DNA from: Craterostigma plantagineum
Lineage: Eukaryota > Streptophyta > Magnoliopsida > Lamiales > Linderniaceae
Assembly: GCA_027422505.1 (NCBI GenBank)
Contig: JAPQWV010000643.1
Coordinates: 124,001-188,000 of the forward strand
Length of the DNA stretch: 64,000 nt
Direction of reading: 5' to 3'
Of the stretch, positions 35,090 through 46,927 are shown piece by piece. Position 1 is the first letter of the stretch, and each line of letters starts with the position of its first letter. A program made the position numbers and the translations under genes. The notes beneath the pieces were generated by a model, which worked only from the letters and a program-made list of their open reading frames with translations, had not been told where the DNA came from and did no database searches.

Positions 35090-38000
35090 CTGAAATATAA
35101 GATATATAAAAGTTCATTAATTCAATTTTATTTTTCAGTCGAAATATGAATAATATTTCATCAAACTATAGTAATATTGCAAATAATAGCATGTTTGATG
35201 AATGTTGAATTGAAATCATATCAAATGCATAGTGTATGTTCAATTTCAAAAATCGTGATGGCATGAATGTAATTTCGAAGGAAATATTTGTCGCGTGAAA
35301 AATGGTTCGAAATTTCGCTAAGTGTTGAATCAGTAAGTCACTGTTCATGCCGAGAGAATTTTCGCTCGAGAAAATTGAATTGCAATTTGATTTTCTATAC
35401 ACTGATTTCAATTGAAACGTTTTCGAGTGAAACAAATTTTCAATTTGAAAATTTGTCGAGCGATATGTGATTTTCGATTGTAAGTAAAAAAAATTTCGCG
35501 GCGACATATTTTTATCGAGAAATTGGTCAACGACGAAACTAAGTCAATCGTCGAGAAATTTTTCGATCAATTTATTCTAAGCGGCGAATTTTACGATTGA
35601 AAAAGTTAAGCATTGAAAAATAAATTTCTCGCTGCTAACATTTTTGCGACCGAAATGAAGTGAAATCGAAAATTTAATTTTGCGATGGTAAGTTTAACGC
35701 TCGATTTGAATTTGCATCTAAATTATCTATTCAGTGCATAAGTTTTTTGCTCGCAGAAAATTCTAATTGGATTTTTCGATGGTATCCAGTTTTTCACAAA
35801 TAGTATCTCGATTGAATTGAAATCCAATCAAGATAATTTGCGATCGACAAAGTTCTTCGACAGCTTCAAAACTTCAAAGTATCCAGTTTCATCGAAAACC
35901 ATTTTATCATCACAGATGGAAATTTTCCTACGATTTACGCTATCTGTTTCATCAAAAACATCGAATCTATCGAAACAACAGGCATTTAACTCAGAAAATC
36001 CATGAAGCATGCCTAAATTTAGTGAAACAGTATATGTTTAAATCGTTTTTGAAGAACAATTGAAAAATCTTAACTAAACACGCGAAAAACTACAGAATGT
36101 AGATGCAAATCAAGTTATAACATTCGCAATCGTTAACCGTATCGAGTTTCTACCTTATTCAGACGATTTGAAGTGAAAATTAGAAGATTTTTGAAGAATT
36201 TTGTATCGTCTGAGAAAGTTTTGCGTGAGAGAATTTCTTTCGATTAGGGTTGCGTGAGAAAAAGTTTTTCGACTGACAAAAAGTGAACTTTTAATAACTC
36301 GCTGTAAATCAATGTTGGGTTTGCGATTGTACGTTTTGCGATTAAATGGATCAGGCCCATTACTATTTGCGCTCGAGAAACTTTTGATTCGAAATTGCTT
36401 CTCAATTCAAGTTTTTTCGATCGCAAATTATCGCGGCCAATCAAAATCGTTTCCAACACTGTTTACGATCGAGAAACTTTAGATTGCGAATTAATTCAAA
36501 TTTCCAGTTTCTCGATAGTAAGTTCTTCTAAAGAATTTCAGAATGACCCCTATTTCAAAATAAAACCCGTTATAAGGCTCCCCCTTAGTAATTAAAATAA
36601 ATGCAATTAACTCCCTGTATTTTCCGTGTAGTAACGTCTAGCTCCCCTGACAGAAGTTTAAAAATCTGTACCACTTAGAGATAAACGTTAGTAATAATGG
36701 AGTTAATCAACAATTTATTTTTTGGCAATGTTATTTGTGAAATATCTGGTCTTGTGTCTAGCTCCTCTCTCTGTAGTGTCGACGTCTCACTCCTTGAGCT
36801 TGAAAGAGCCGAAATACTCGGAGATAAACGTCAAAAATATTTGGAGCTAAACCACGATTTTTATACTTGCTCCCCCTCAAATGATGCACAAGAATTAACT
36901 AATTATGCAAGCATATTCAATCAATTCAAGTCACGAGCATAAAGACACACAAATTTACCAAGTAAGTACGTGTACATGGTCCCCAAAAACATGTACTTCA
37001 AAATATTGTGCGAGGGTTAGAGCATAGAAAAACTTATCGCATTTAAACAATTCAGTACCAATGCAATCTAAAATTGCATTTAGAAGGTGCGATTTACTAA
37101 GGAAATTCGCATTTATTCAATTCAATGCATATGAAACATAACATTTCATGTCAAAATGTGCGAGGTATATATTTATATATATATATATAATTTTTTTGTA
37201 TTTTACTATTATTATAGTATGGGGTCAGATTATTTTGCTTCGATCAATCGTCAAGCCTAAAATTTTACGAGACATTTGAAAGAGAAAATGCCGTCAAGTC
37301 TTGTCGTCAAACTAAAGTCCTAAGTTCATAGACTGCTCCATTTCGACAACTCTCACAAGGTTCGCTCTTGCTCTCAATAATTTCTATCTTGGGATTTTTA
37401 TATTATTATCACTCAAGTCAACACAAGCAGTTTCAAGTCAATTTACCTGTGATCGAGGCGTGTTTAATCATTTCACCCAAGCGAGAGACCGTCGATTGGA
37501 ATCAAAGGGGCGTAAAGGTTTTAGTTTGGCTAGGACTTAGAAGGGAAGGAATTTAGAGGAAAGTGAGCTTATCTCTTCGTCATCATCCATTTCTATGTCT
37601 GTCTCCTTTCTTTTAGGCATCTTTCTTCTTTTCTCCCTCATTTAATATCCCTTTAATGAGCTATGCTCAAGCTGAAGCTCCGCTTCTGCATGAGGCTATA
37701 GGAGATTATCGTAGGCGAAGTTCTTCTTGTTGATTCTCGGGCCGATACCGTGCTCCTCTTCTCTTAGTCCCTAGATAGGTTTCAGAGATTATCTATTTGG
37801 AAAAGTTCACGGTTATGGAATTCGTACCCGAGGCTGCGCTCCTCTTCTCGTTTCCCGATAAAAGACCGGATTATCGTTGGAGAAGTTCACTTCGTGGTGC
37901 TCCTCTTCCAGCCGTTCTGACGAGCGTACGAGATTATCGTTGGAGAAGTTCGCAGCAGCAACCCTGCCACTTTCTACAAGGTAGTTGGAAGGCCGGTTCC

Positions 38001-38676
38001 TTTGGTCTTTGTGCGTTGAGCAATGCCTTCTTTTGTCATCATCCTACTTTTCTTTTGCTAACTCCCCCTTCTTTTCTCGTTTGAACAACCATTCGAAGAG
38101 TATAGATTTCGGTTGAAGGCTGGGAATGGATTTCGAAATGAAGAAAAGGGCGTCGGAGAAGGCTCAAAGTGGATGACTAAGGCGTGGGGGAATTTATATA
38201 AGGCCGAATGAGGAATATCCTAAACTCCCTTATCATTTTCCTAACGATCTGACGCAAGGTGAGTATGAAACCAAGAATCACTAGGTAAGACAGGTAATTG
38301 ATGTGTGACTCACTCGAGAAGTAGATCCAAAGAAAGAAAAAAGAACAAGGCTTGAATCCTCACGCATGTAAAGTGACTTTGTGTCTAGTGGAACAATCAA
38401 ATGACCTTTTAGACACAAGGATGCGACTTAGACTGACAATATTAAGCAATTAGATCGATCGCATGTCGGGGTAAAATTCTAAGTGACTTTAGATCAAAGC
38501 ATCCTAAAGGATTTCGTCATACCCCATTATATTATATATATAGGTATATATGTTTATTATTGTTATTTATTTATTATTATTATTATTTTTTTTATCACGC
38601 AAGATAAGGACATATAAGCATAGAAAACACATAGAATAGAGCATGTGATAGCACAGAAGATCAGGTAATGCACATA
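35090..38676 (-). other. Copia-B noncoding region between pol and ORF3
   Basis: About 3.6 kb, AT-rich, no ORF of note. It contains a field of CGATCGAGAAA-type motifs (35270-36540), a TA microsatellite (37165-37190), imperfect repeats of about 60-85 bp (37702-37960) and a T/A-rich tail near 38540-38600. The equivalent region of Copia-A is 47657-51416 and the start of that of Copia-C is 63557 onward. It may hold promoter or splice signals for ORF3, but none can be assigned by eye. Confidence 0.7.
37702..37960 (-). repeat. Imperfect tandem repeats in Copia-B 3' noncoding region
   Basis: GATTATCGTTGGAGAAGTTC variants start at 37702, 37785, 37867 and 37930, each near a GCTCCTCTTC segment. The same array occurs in Copia-A at about 50447-50700. 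Confidence 0.65.
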
Positions 38677-39998
38677 TTACGGAAGATTCAATATGCCTAA
38701 TTTTCCAACAAGGAATTGGAATCGTTTGTCATCCAAGGCCATGGTGAAAAAGTCGGCTAGTTGAAACTCCGTGTTCACAAAGTACATCTCTATCGTGCCT
38801 TTTTCTACGTGATCTTTGATAAAATGATATCTAATGTCTATGTGTTTTGTGCGTGAATGATGAACAGGATTGCAAGTAATGGCAATTGCACTCTGACTAT
38901 CACTATATATGGGTATATTAGTTAGATTGTACCCATAGTCGCGAAGCTGTGTCCGCATCCACAGCATCTGTGAGCAACAGCTGGCGGCAGCTACGTATTC
39001 TGCTTCTGCCATCGAAGTGGACACACAGTTCAGCTTTTTGGATGACCAGCTGACCAACTTTTCGCCTAGAAATTGAGCGCCACCGGACGTGCTTTTCCTG
39101 TCCATTCGGCAACATGCATAGTCAGTGTCAGTGTACCCGATAAGTTTGAAATTCGTACCCTTTGGATACCATAGGCCAAGGGTAGAGGTGCCCTTAAGGT
39201 AGCGAAGAATTCTTTTGACCGCGACCATATGGGATTCTTTGGGTTCGGCTTGAAAACGGGCACACAAGCAGGTGGCAAACATGATCCGGCTCGAAGTTAG
39301 GTAGAGAAGAGATCCAATGATACTGCGATACAGTGTGATGTCGACCAATTTACCAGACGGATCGGCATCCAACTTGCAGCTTGGTGACATAGGAGTGCTG
39401 GGAGGCTTGCGCTGGTCTTGATGAAACTTCTTCAGAATATCCTTGATGTATTTTGTTTGATTGATGAAAATTCCATCATTGAGCTGCCTGACCTGAAGGC
39501 CTAAGAAAAATTGCATCTCTCCCATGTGACTCATTTCGAATTTGCTCTTCATGAGATCTCCAAACTTCTTGCAGAGCCGAGGATTTGTTGATCCGAAAAT
39601 AATGTCGTCGACGTATACTTGGACGACCATCAGATCTTTGTCATGCCATTTAATGAAGAGGGTTGTGTCTATCGTTCCTCATATGAATCCAGACTTCACG
39701 AGGAAATCACTCAGGACATCGTACCAAGCACGTGGGGCTTTTTTAGTCCATAGAGAGCTTTGTCCAAACGATAGACGTGATCGGGATGTTCTTGATCAAC
39801 GAAACCTTCCGGCTGAGTGACGTAGACTTCTTCTTTTAACACGCCGTTGAGAAAAGCGGTTTTAACATCCATCTGATAGACTTTGAAGTCTTTGTGAGCC
39901 GCATAGGCCAGGAGGAGGCGGATAGCTTCGATACGGGCAACAGGAGCATAAGTCTCGTCGTAGTCGATGCCTTCCTGTTGATTGTATACCTTAGCTAC
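38677..39998 (-). pseudogene. Copia-B RT (C-terminal part) and RNase H
   Basis: Minus strand. The RT palm carries [20 protein letters not shown] and [20 protein letters not shown] (39990-39800), with a frameshift near 39740. Then come the catalytic YVDD ([12 protein letters not shown], about 39620-39590), the RT end and connection (SIIGSLLYLTSSR), and RNase H with the TDTDY, AEAEYVAAASCC and IYSDSQSAI motifs (39150-38870). The stretch HHSRTKHIDIRYHF and a stop at 38677 close it. The open segment 39630-38677 is 317 codons. The region is split from upstream pol by the solo LTR at 39999-40808. Confidence 0.88.
39994..39998. repeat. TSD of solo LTR (left copy)
   Basis: GCTAC, repeated at 40809-40813. 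Confidence 0.9.
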
Positions 39999-40808
39999 TG
40001 TAACATCCCGTCCCATACCGGGTGTCACTATAGCATCCGTCCCTACCGGAACCTGTGGGGTTGGGCCCACCACACTCCGGCTGATAGTCTGGCCCCACTG
40101 TATCACCATTTAACCTTTCAGGGTGCTTTGTCCTCACTCACACGCACCCTGGGCAAACTTCCCAGGGGGTCACCCATCCTAAGATTGCTTCAAGTCAAGC
40201 ACGCTTAACTTTGAAGTTCTTTCGGTGGACTCCCGGAAAGGTAGGTCGACCTTGGTGATATGAGTAGTACTATCAATTCTCTTATACAATTCTTAGCCTA
40301 ACACGCCCATACATTGTCAGTCTCAGGATCCCCTCTCATTTCGGTGTCGGATCGGTTCATTCATGTACCCCTTCGCTTAGAAGCCTGCCAGGAGCCGCTC
40401 CCTGTCCGTGCACTTCTCTGGCACCGGCGATCACTCCCCGCCCTCATCGGCCCCGGGCGTCACATGATTTTTTTTCCTAACCTCCTTGAGAGTATAGAAG
40501 CGTAGGAATCCCGAGTTACACCGGTTGGCGAATTTTGGGGGCAGGGTGGTACATGGATGCGACCTGTGGAGCGACGTTAGGGTATTGTTGTGTTTTGGGC
40601 CGATCGTCTTTGTATAAAAAAAATAATAAGCTACGATCTCTGTATGATAAAATGTATGCGAATGGTGCGTATATTGTAAAATATGACTTTCTGAGTGCTG
40701 ATTTAATATATTTTATAAAAAGAAATAAAATTTTTAAGTAGACGGGTCTTCCGCGACTTACGTTGCGTAAATCCGCCAAAGTATTTATTAAAAGTAAGGG
40801 TCGTTACA
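39999..40808 (-). mobile_element. Solo LTR of another LTR-retrotransposon family (810 bp)
   Basis: Begins TGTAACATCCCG and ends GGTCGTTACA on the plus strand, with 7-bp complementary ends TGTAACR/TGTTACA. It is flanked by 5-bp TSD GCTAC. Removing the element and one TSD restores the copia RT reading sequence as seen in Copia-A (52730-52760). No internal coding is present, so this is an LTR left by recombination between two LTRs. The lineage is not certain; TGTAACGACCC ends are common in chromoviruses. It carries a 5S-rRNA-like segment (40168-40210). Confidence 0.9.
40168..40210 (-). promoter_or_regulatory. 5S-rRNA-like internal promoter segment in solo LTR
   Basis: Minus strand AGTTAAGCGTGC (box A, 40210-40199), then 19 nt, then GGATGGGTGACC (box C, 40179-40168), followed by CCCTGGGAAGT. 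Both boxes and the 19-nt spacing equal those of plant 5S rRNA. The rest of the 5S gene is not conserved, so it is not a 5S gene. Confidence 0.75.
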
Positions 40809-41480
40809 GCTACTAGCCCTGCTTTGTTCCGGATCACTTCACCATCATTATTTTTCTTATTCTTGAAAACCCATTTAGTTCCGACCACTGTTTTCCCATG
40901 TGGACGGGGTACCAAGGTCCACACTTGAAGACGTTCGAATTGATTGATTTCCTCTTGCATTGCAATTGTCCAATCCAGGTCTCGAAGTGCGTCTGCTACT
41001 TTGGTAGGCTCGTTTTGGCTCAGGAAGCAACTGAAAAGACTGTGTTGACGACGTGTCCTCACACCATCCGAAGGATCGGCAATTATCTGATCGACCGGGT
41101 GACCTCTAGTCCACTTGCGCTCATGAGGCAAGGCTGTAGCAGATGCGTCAGCCATCTGTGGATCTAGATTGCCTATAGTCTCTGATTGATAATTTGTCTG
41201 AGGAAGTTCCAATTCTGCACTTGGATCGATCGTCTCTGATGATACTTCCTCGAGGACCACTTGGATCGATCGTCTCTGAATCGGGTGGGGTAGAGGTGTG
41301 AGATGAACTTGGTACGTCGGTCTCGAACGGTGGAGAATCCACTGTAGGTGCAGTGGTGCATGACCGATATACTGGTTCGAAGAGATTCAAAATCGTCCAT
41401 TGCAAGTCTCGTTGCTTCGTCTGACATTGACTTTGATGTTGTTGCCATCTTCTATTGATTTTGTGCCAACACACCAGTGA
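40809..41480 (-). pseudogene. Copia-B integrase C-terminal linker and RT start
   Basis: Minus strand. It holds the Pro/Ser/Thr-rich linker between integrase core and RT, with repeats of an ETIDPSAELELPQ-like segment, then the RT N terminus ([28 protein letters not shown]; about 40930-40830) up to the solo LTR. A local duplication of about 50 bp (GACTTGGATCGATCGTCTCTGA, 41215-41280) distinguishes it from Copia-A. Confidence 0.8.
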
Positions 41481-42868
41481 TTACGGGTACTGAAATGTTG
41501 TCTTCAGAAGCCATCGGTTGAGCACGGGCCTTGAACTGATTTGAGCAGGAACCATCTGGTTAGGCACGGGTCCTGGACTGAGTTGACCAGAAGCCATCTC
41601 TGCCACTTCGTGGAAAGTGACATTATAGCTTTCCTTAATAGTTCGGTTGGACTTGATGTATACTCGGTACGCTTTTGATGTTGAAGAATACCCGACAAAT
41701 GTAGCTTCGAATGCTTTAGGGTCGAACTTTGCACGTTGTTCTCGGTCGTTCTCCACAAAGCACTTGCACCCGAAGACTTTAAAGAAAGAGATATTGGGCA
41801 CTCTATTATTGACAATCTCGTACGGAGTCTTGTTGAACCGTTTGTGAACCACCGTCATGTTTTGAGTAAAACAAGCGGTATTGACTGCTTCAGCCCATAG
41901 AAAGTGTGAAAGTCCTGACTGGATCAGCATTGTACGAGCGGCTTCCACTAGTGTTCGATTTTTCCTTTCGACGACCCCATTTTGCTGAGGTGTTTTGGCG
42001 GCTGAAAATTGTTGACTTATTCCAAGTTTTTGATAAAACTCACTGAGGTGGTTGTTTTTGAACTCAGTGCCGTTGTCTGTTCGAACAACTTGAATAGTCT
42101 GTTGCAGCAGATTTTGAGTTGTGTTCACAAAATTGATTATCAAGTCACCGGTCTCATCTTTCGTTCGGAGGAACTTTGTCCACGTGTAGCGAGAATAGTC
42201 GTCTACAATCACAAGGACATACTTTCTTCCATTGATACTCTGAGTCTGCATCGGACCACAGAGATTCATGTGAATTAGTTCCAATGGTCGAGAAGTAGAC
42301 GCAATTTGCTTGACGTGATGAGATGCTCGCGTCATTTTTCCTAGGTGACATGCCGAACAATGATGCTCCCTTTGTAGTTGTATGGTTGGAAGACCGTGGA
42401 CCAACTTTTTCGTAGAAAGACGTGGAGAGCTTTCATGTTTAGATGAGACACTCGTTGATGCCATAGGCTGTTCCTCTGTATATCAATCTGAGAAATGAGG
42501 CATACAACTGTCGAGGGCCGCACGGACGTCAGGTTGATCGTGTAAAGATTGGATTTCCGAAGTCCTTGAAGAAGTTCTGTGTCCTGACTATCCAAAATTC
42601 TGCACTGGTCAGCATGGAAGACCACCTGGAAGCCTTTGTCACATAATTGGCCTATGCTGAACAAGTTATGGCGGAGGCCTTCGACGTATGAGACATCTTT
42701 GATGGTCAGACTCTTCAAAATGATATCCCCAAATCCTAGAATCGGGGCTGAATCGTTGTTCCCAAATCTGACTTTGCCATTTGGTCGGGCTTTGTTGTTG
42801 CTCAGCAGCTCTTGTTTACCAGTCATGTGTGTGGAGCAACCAGAGTCGAGGTACCACACATGATGGAT
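41481..42868 (-). pseudogene. Copia-B protease, GAG-pre-integrase and integrase
   Basis: Minus strand directly after the predicted splice acceptor. Protease is WYLDSGCSTHMTGKQELL (about 42860-42810). GAG-pre-integrase is LWHQRVSHLN with CSACHLGK. The integrase core has HMNLCGPM (the Asp of HMDLCGP is Asn here), RTDNGTEFKN (second Asp, about 42085-42060) and PQQNGVVERKNRTLVEAART (catalytic Glu, about 41980). A typical copia segment (FGCKCFVENDREQRAKFDP) follows. Two overlapping frames (42880-42341 and 42464-41481) show one frameshift near 42400. The mutated first catalytic residue and the frameshift make it inactive. Confidence 0.9.
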
Positions 42869-44596
42869 CTGCAAAAACAATTTAGAGAGCTTTAGGTACC
42901 CACTTAAGCATGGGTCCTCTCGGATTAGCAGATTTAATTTTAGGTTCAGATATGACTCCTAAATCTATTTCTGGAAGAGTCTTAATAACCCATTGCACTT
43001 TTGGAGTGCCTCTGTAGGAGACTTGGCCCTTTTGGCTTTTGTCGTCCTAGCGGAGATTTAGGAACCCATTTGGATTGAACCTTACAGGTAAGGTTAACTT
43101 CAGCTCGTACAAATGCCTTGGAAGGTTTTACTGAGGAAAAGATCTTTTCTTGTGATAGTCTCCTAAGGTGCTTGGGGGATTTAATTTCTACGGGATACCT
43201 TAGGTGAGTACAGTCATGTACGGCACCATAAGCTGTCTTTATGGCTGGATCTTGTTTCCTACGATTTTTCCTTTTGGCATTTGTTTCAGAATGATTATTA
43301 GTAATTTTCGATGTAGAGCCTATTTCGGTATGGGGTTAACTGAGCACGTAGAAGCAATTATTTTGAACGTAGAAACGACTCTTTTATTACTATGAGTGTC
43401 TTTTATTTTGACAGAAGGAATAACATGTTCAGAAACATTTAAATCTACTCGCTCCTTTATTTTAGGACTAGACACTCTCGCCTTCGTAGTCGGTGCTGGC
43501 TCTACGCTCCCTGTGGACGTAGGTGAAGTAAAATTAGTCTTAGCACTTTTAACAGAATTAATAATGCTCTTTTGATCTTTCGAATGCGATTTTTCTGTTT
43601 TCACGCTTTCTATGATAGCGTGTGAGATATTTTGGGAGGACGAGGAAGCCTTGAGATTTTCCATCTCCTTATAGAATTTTTTCTTTTCAGCTTCGAAATT
43701 CTCTCTTTCTTTGTCTAGTTTCGCCTGTGACTCCTCTATCTATTTTATGATAGGGGGTTTGTAGAAAGAATTTTGATAATTAACCTTTTTGACTTCCTCG
43801 TGGTATTCTTGAGAGTCCGGAGGTAGAACTTGAGCTAATTCGCTGACAGGTGTTAGAGTAGGTTTCCTATTTTTGTCCTTTTCAATTAGTTCACTATAGT
43901 CAAAGGGGATCTCAGGCCCATGTGAGGCTTGTTTGATAGATGAATCAAACGCATTTTCATACGTCGATTCCGTAATGTTCCTAAGAGAGGTTGCAGCTAA
44001 ACCCATGTTCTTAATGTCATACATTTCTTTCTTTTGTAAAATACGTGGGTTAGTGTAACCTATGCCTTCTATTGGATTATAAAACTCTATATCCTTGGGC
44101 TTGTTTAAGAATATCGTCTGTTCAGAGTGTCCCCTACGCGTAAGAAGATCATCTAATTTTTTCTACCGTCAGTTTGGCGGCCTGACAGGTGTCTGGATCC
44201 AAGCTCGCTAACCTTAGCGTTAGATGTTTCTAATTTAGTTTCTAAGTCAGTGATCTTAGTGGTAGCTTCGGTTATCCTACAATTTAAGGTAGCTTTCTCG
44301 TTGAGATGCCTAACCAAACAATTGTAGTTATTTGCTAGCCTATCTTCTAATTCTTTGACCTTATCACTATGCTGTCCTAAAGGAGGTTGACTAGTCTCTC
44401 TACAATGTAAGCTCTTAGTAAGTTCTGCTATTTTTGCACTAGAGCTTCTAAGGTCTGATTCGAGACTATTTATCTTCTCCTGAGCTCTCTCAAGTTTGAT
44501 CTCTACTTCCTTAACACTTTTCTGCTCACGTTTCATGTTAGTGTATGCTAATTGATACGAATCTAACATGGTCAATAATGTGGAGTGAGAGACTAC
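42869..44596 (-). other. Copia-B gag-pol spacer, predicted GT-AG intron (1728 nt)
   Basis: Minus strand donor ATGAG/GTAGTCTC at 44597/44596 and acceptor TTGTTTTTGCAG/ATCC at 42869/42868, equivalent to Copia-D. Retained, the gag frame continues about 145 codons into a Leu/Glu/Lys-rich coiled coil (to 44153), followed by broken segments at 44024-43740, 43664-43320 and a basic Lys/Pro region near 43050. The length is almost the same as in Copia-D. Confidence 0.62.
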
Positions 44597-45850
44597 CTCA
44601 TTTGAAGACGTGGATGCGTTGTCGTCGTCCGTACGAGTGGATGTTTCGGCGTCCAATTCGTTGTCGAGACGAGCCATGAGGGCTAAGTTCTCTTCTTCGG
44701 AGCTCGACGTGTCCTCGAGCCATTGGTCCTGCTCGGCCATGAGAGCTACTCCAGCTTCTTTCTGTTTTGTCAATTGAAGCTTCCTGGAGTAGTAGTTTGC
44801 ATCTCTCTTCTTCGGGAGAGGGCACTCTCTGGCGAAGTGACCTGCTTTGCCACAATTAAAGCATTTGTTAGTCTCTTTGGGGTTCTTGACCTCGGAACTC
44901 TCCGGAGCACGTTCTTTGTTCTTGGAGCTTGTAGTTCGAAGTCTGTTGGCCGAGGTTGAAGATTTCTTCTTGAAGTACTTCTTGCTCATCATTTGTCCAA
45001 TGAGAGCTAACTGCTTTCCAAGGGCTTTCATGTTCGGCTCTATGTCGCAGTCCGATTCATCTTCCGACTCTGATGATGAAGGTGGTCTAACGATCTTTTC
45101 TTGATCTTGTGCTCCTCTTCTCCGAGACTAAGGCAACCGTGTCATCGGTTTGTTTGCTATTCTGCTCTTTGATAATCTCTCGGATATCATCCTCATGTTG
45201 AGCTAGATTATCGAACACGGCATGGACATCCAACTCTTCGAGATCTTTATTTTGTCGTATTTGTGTGGATATTTTCTTCCATTCCGTGGGCAGAGAAGAT
45301 AGAAATCTAATGTTTGTTTCCATGTTTGTCTTTGTTATTTCTATCTTCCTCATCTCGTTGAGAAGAGTGAGGTATCATTGGTAGATTTCGTATAGGCTCT
45401 CCTCCGGCTTAGCTTTGAAGGAGTCGTATGCAGTGAGAATGTTTGCCTTCTTGGCCTTTATACCAACTTCTGTTCTTTGCATCTCCTATGCAGCTCATCC
45501 CACATCCCCTTAGCCGATGAAAGGCTGTCGATTTGTCTGTATATATCGTTGGGGATCCCCTGCATAAGGGTATTCATGGCTACTAGATCAGCCTTAGCTC
45601 GAGCACTTTCCTCCAGAGAGTATTCTCTAGGCTCCTTTAGTCGCCTAGAAGCTGGAATTACTGGAGTAGCTGATTCGTCCCCGGGCACATGAACCCAGAA
45701 CTGTGCCGGTCCCTCTTCAAGGGACTGCAGTAGATTTTCGGCTTGATCTTTTAGAGCTATGAAATTCAGGAAATGATTTCTCCACACTGTGTATTCGCCT
45801 CTTTGCAAGATCGGCGGACGGTTGTCATTTCCGAGTGAGTATGCATCCAT
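44597..45850 (-). pseudogene. Copia-B gag
   Basis: Minus strand, Met 45850 (MDAYSLGNDNRPPILQRGEY). Capsid-like region with IPNDIYRQIDSLSSAKGMWD (about 45570-45510), then METNIRFLSSLPTEWKK (about 45320-45270). A CCHC knuckle CFNCGKAGHFAREC lies at about 44860-44820, then YYSRKLQLTKQKEAG and an acidic tail to the donor. Frameshifts near 45470 and 45080 plus a stop near 45355. The gag region from the knuckle to the donor is open (45031 onward). Confidence 0.9.
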
Positions 45851-46913
45851 GTTTGTATTATAGAAGTCGAGTTGTTGAAGGATCTTCGTTGATTGTTTTG
45901 AAGGTTGAAAATGATGTAAAGTGCTTCACAAGTGACAAATTTAGTTAGTAGCGTTTGATTCGAATATTAGATCGACAATTATTTTCGATTCAATCTTTAA
46001 AGTTTGATCGAAATTAATTTCGTCGAAATAGAATGTACTGAGTACTGTTCTCGTGCGAGAAATTTTGTCAGCGAAATATTTTACGAGCGAGATAAATTGT
46101 TCAAAATCATTCGGTCGAGAAAAATTTCTTGATCGTGAATTTATTTCGATCGTAAAGAAACAGTACGTTAGTAAGTTTCTCGACAAGTCAAAATAACTCT
46201 GTTGCTAGAAAAGTTTCTCGCGTGTAAATGATTTTCGCCTGGTCAAACGTTAAATGTTTGACCGAAAAAGTTTTTTGAGAGAAAGTTTTTACGCATGCCA
46301 AGTCAAAATTAGTCTCTCTCGAAAACGTTTTTCGCTGAATAATGCTCGAGAAATATTTCTAACTAAAATCATTTCTGCTAATGACGATTCTAGCGCTGAC
46401 TTCGTATTCTGACCGAGAAAAAATTTCGCGCCAAGTTTTTCGATCGAGAAACTAATCCGATCGCAAACCCTAGCGAGAAAATTTAGGACAATCGAGAAAA
46501 ATTCACAGAATACGATTAACACAAATTCGAGCAAAAACAAGGAATTAGACAGTGAAATTTCAGGTAATCGCTCGCAATCAAGTACTAATCACGCACGAAC
46601 AAACAATTAAACACGTTATGAAGCAAATATATAGAATTTGATCAAAATCAGGACGTGTTCTTCATGTTCTTCGTCAACAGTAAAATTCCAGATTCAAGTT
46701 AATCCTCAATTCGACGTACAAACAGCTACATATTTGATCGTAATCAACATTTAGCACTTAACTGAGCACAGAAACATCAAATTCAAGTCAATTAAGCACA
46801 TAATTAAGCTATTGGATCGAAAACTTTTCGCGCCAAATATGTTCTACGATGGAACTGTGTTCGAAAATTTCGATCCAATTCTAACAATTTACGATTCAAA
46901 ACAGAACGAATCT
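45851..46913 (-). other. Copia-B 5' leader
   Basis: About 1.06 kb AT-rich untranslated sequence with many CGATCGAGAAA/TTTCTCGATCG variants (for example near 46140, 46435 and 46460). No coding. Confidence 0.75.
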
Positions 46914-46925
46914 GCTCTGATACCA
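46914..46925 (-). promoter_or_regulatory. Copia-B primer-binding site (initiator-Met tRNA)
   Basis: Minus strand TGGTATCAGAGC, 2 bp inside the 5' LTR. Confidence 0.95.
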
Positions 46926-46927
46926 AT

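Noticed and set aside
40150..40225. 5S rRNA gene or pseudogene
   Set aside because: Only box A to box C and a few following bases match. The 5' half and 3' end of 5S are missing, and the segment sits inside an LTR with its own TSD.
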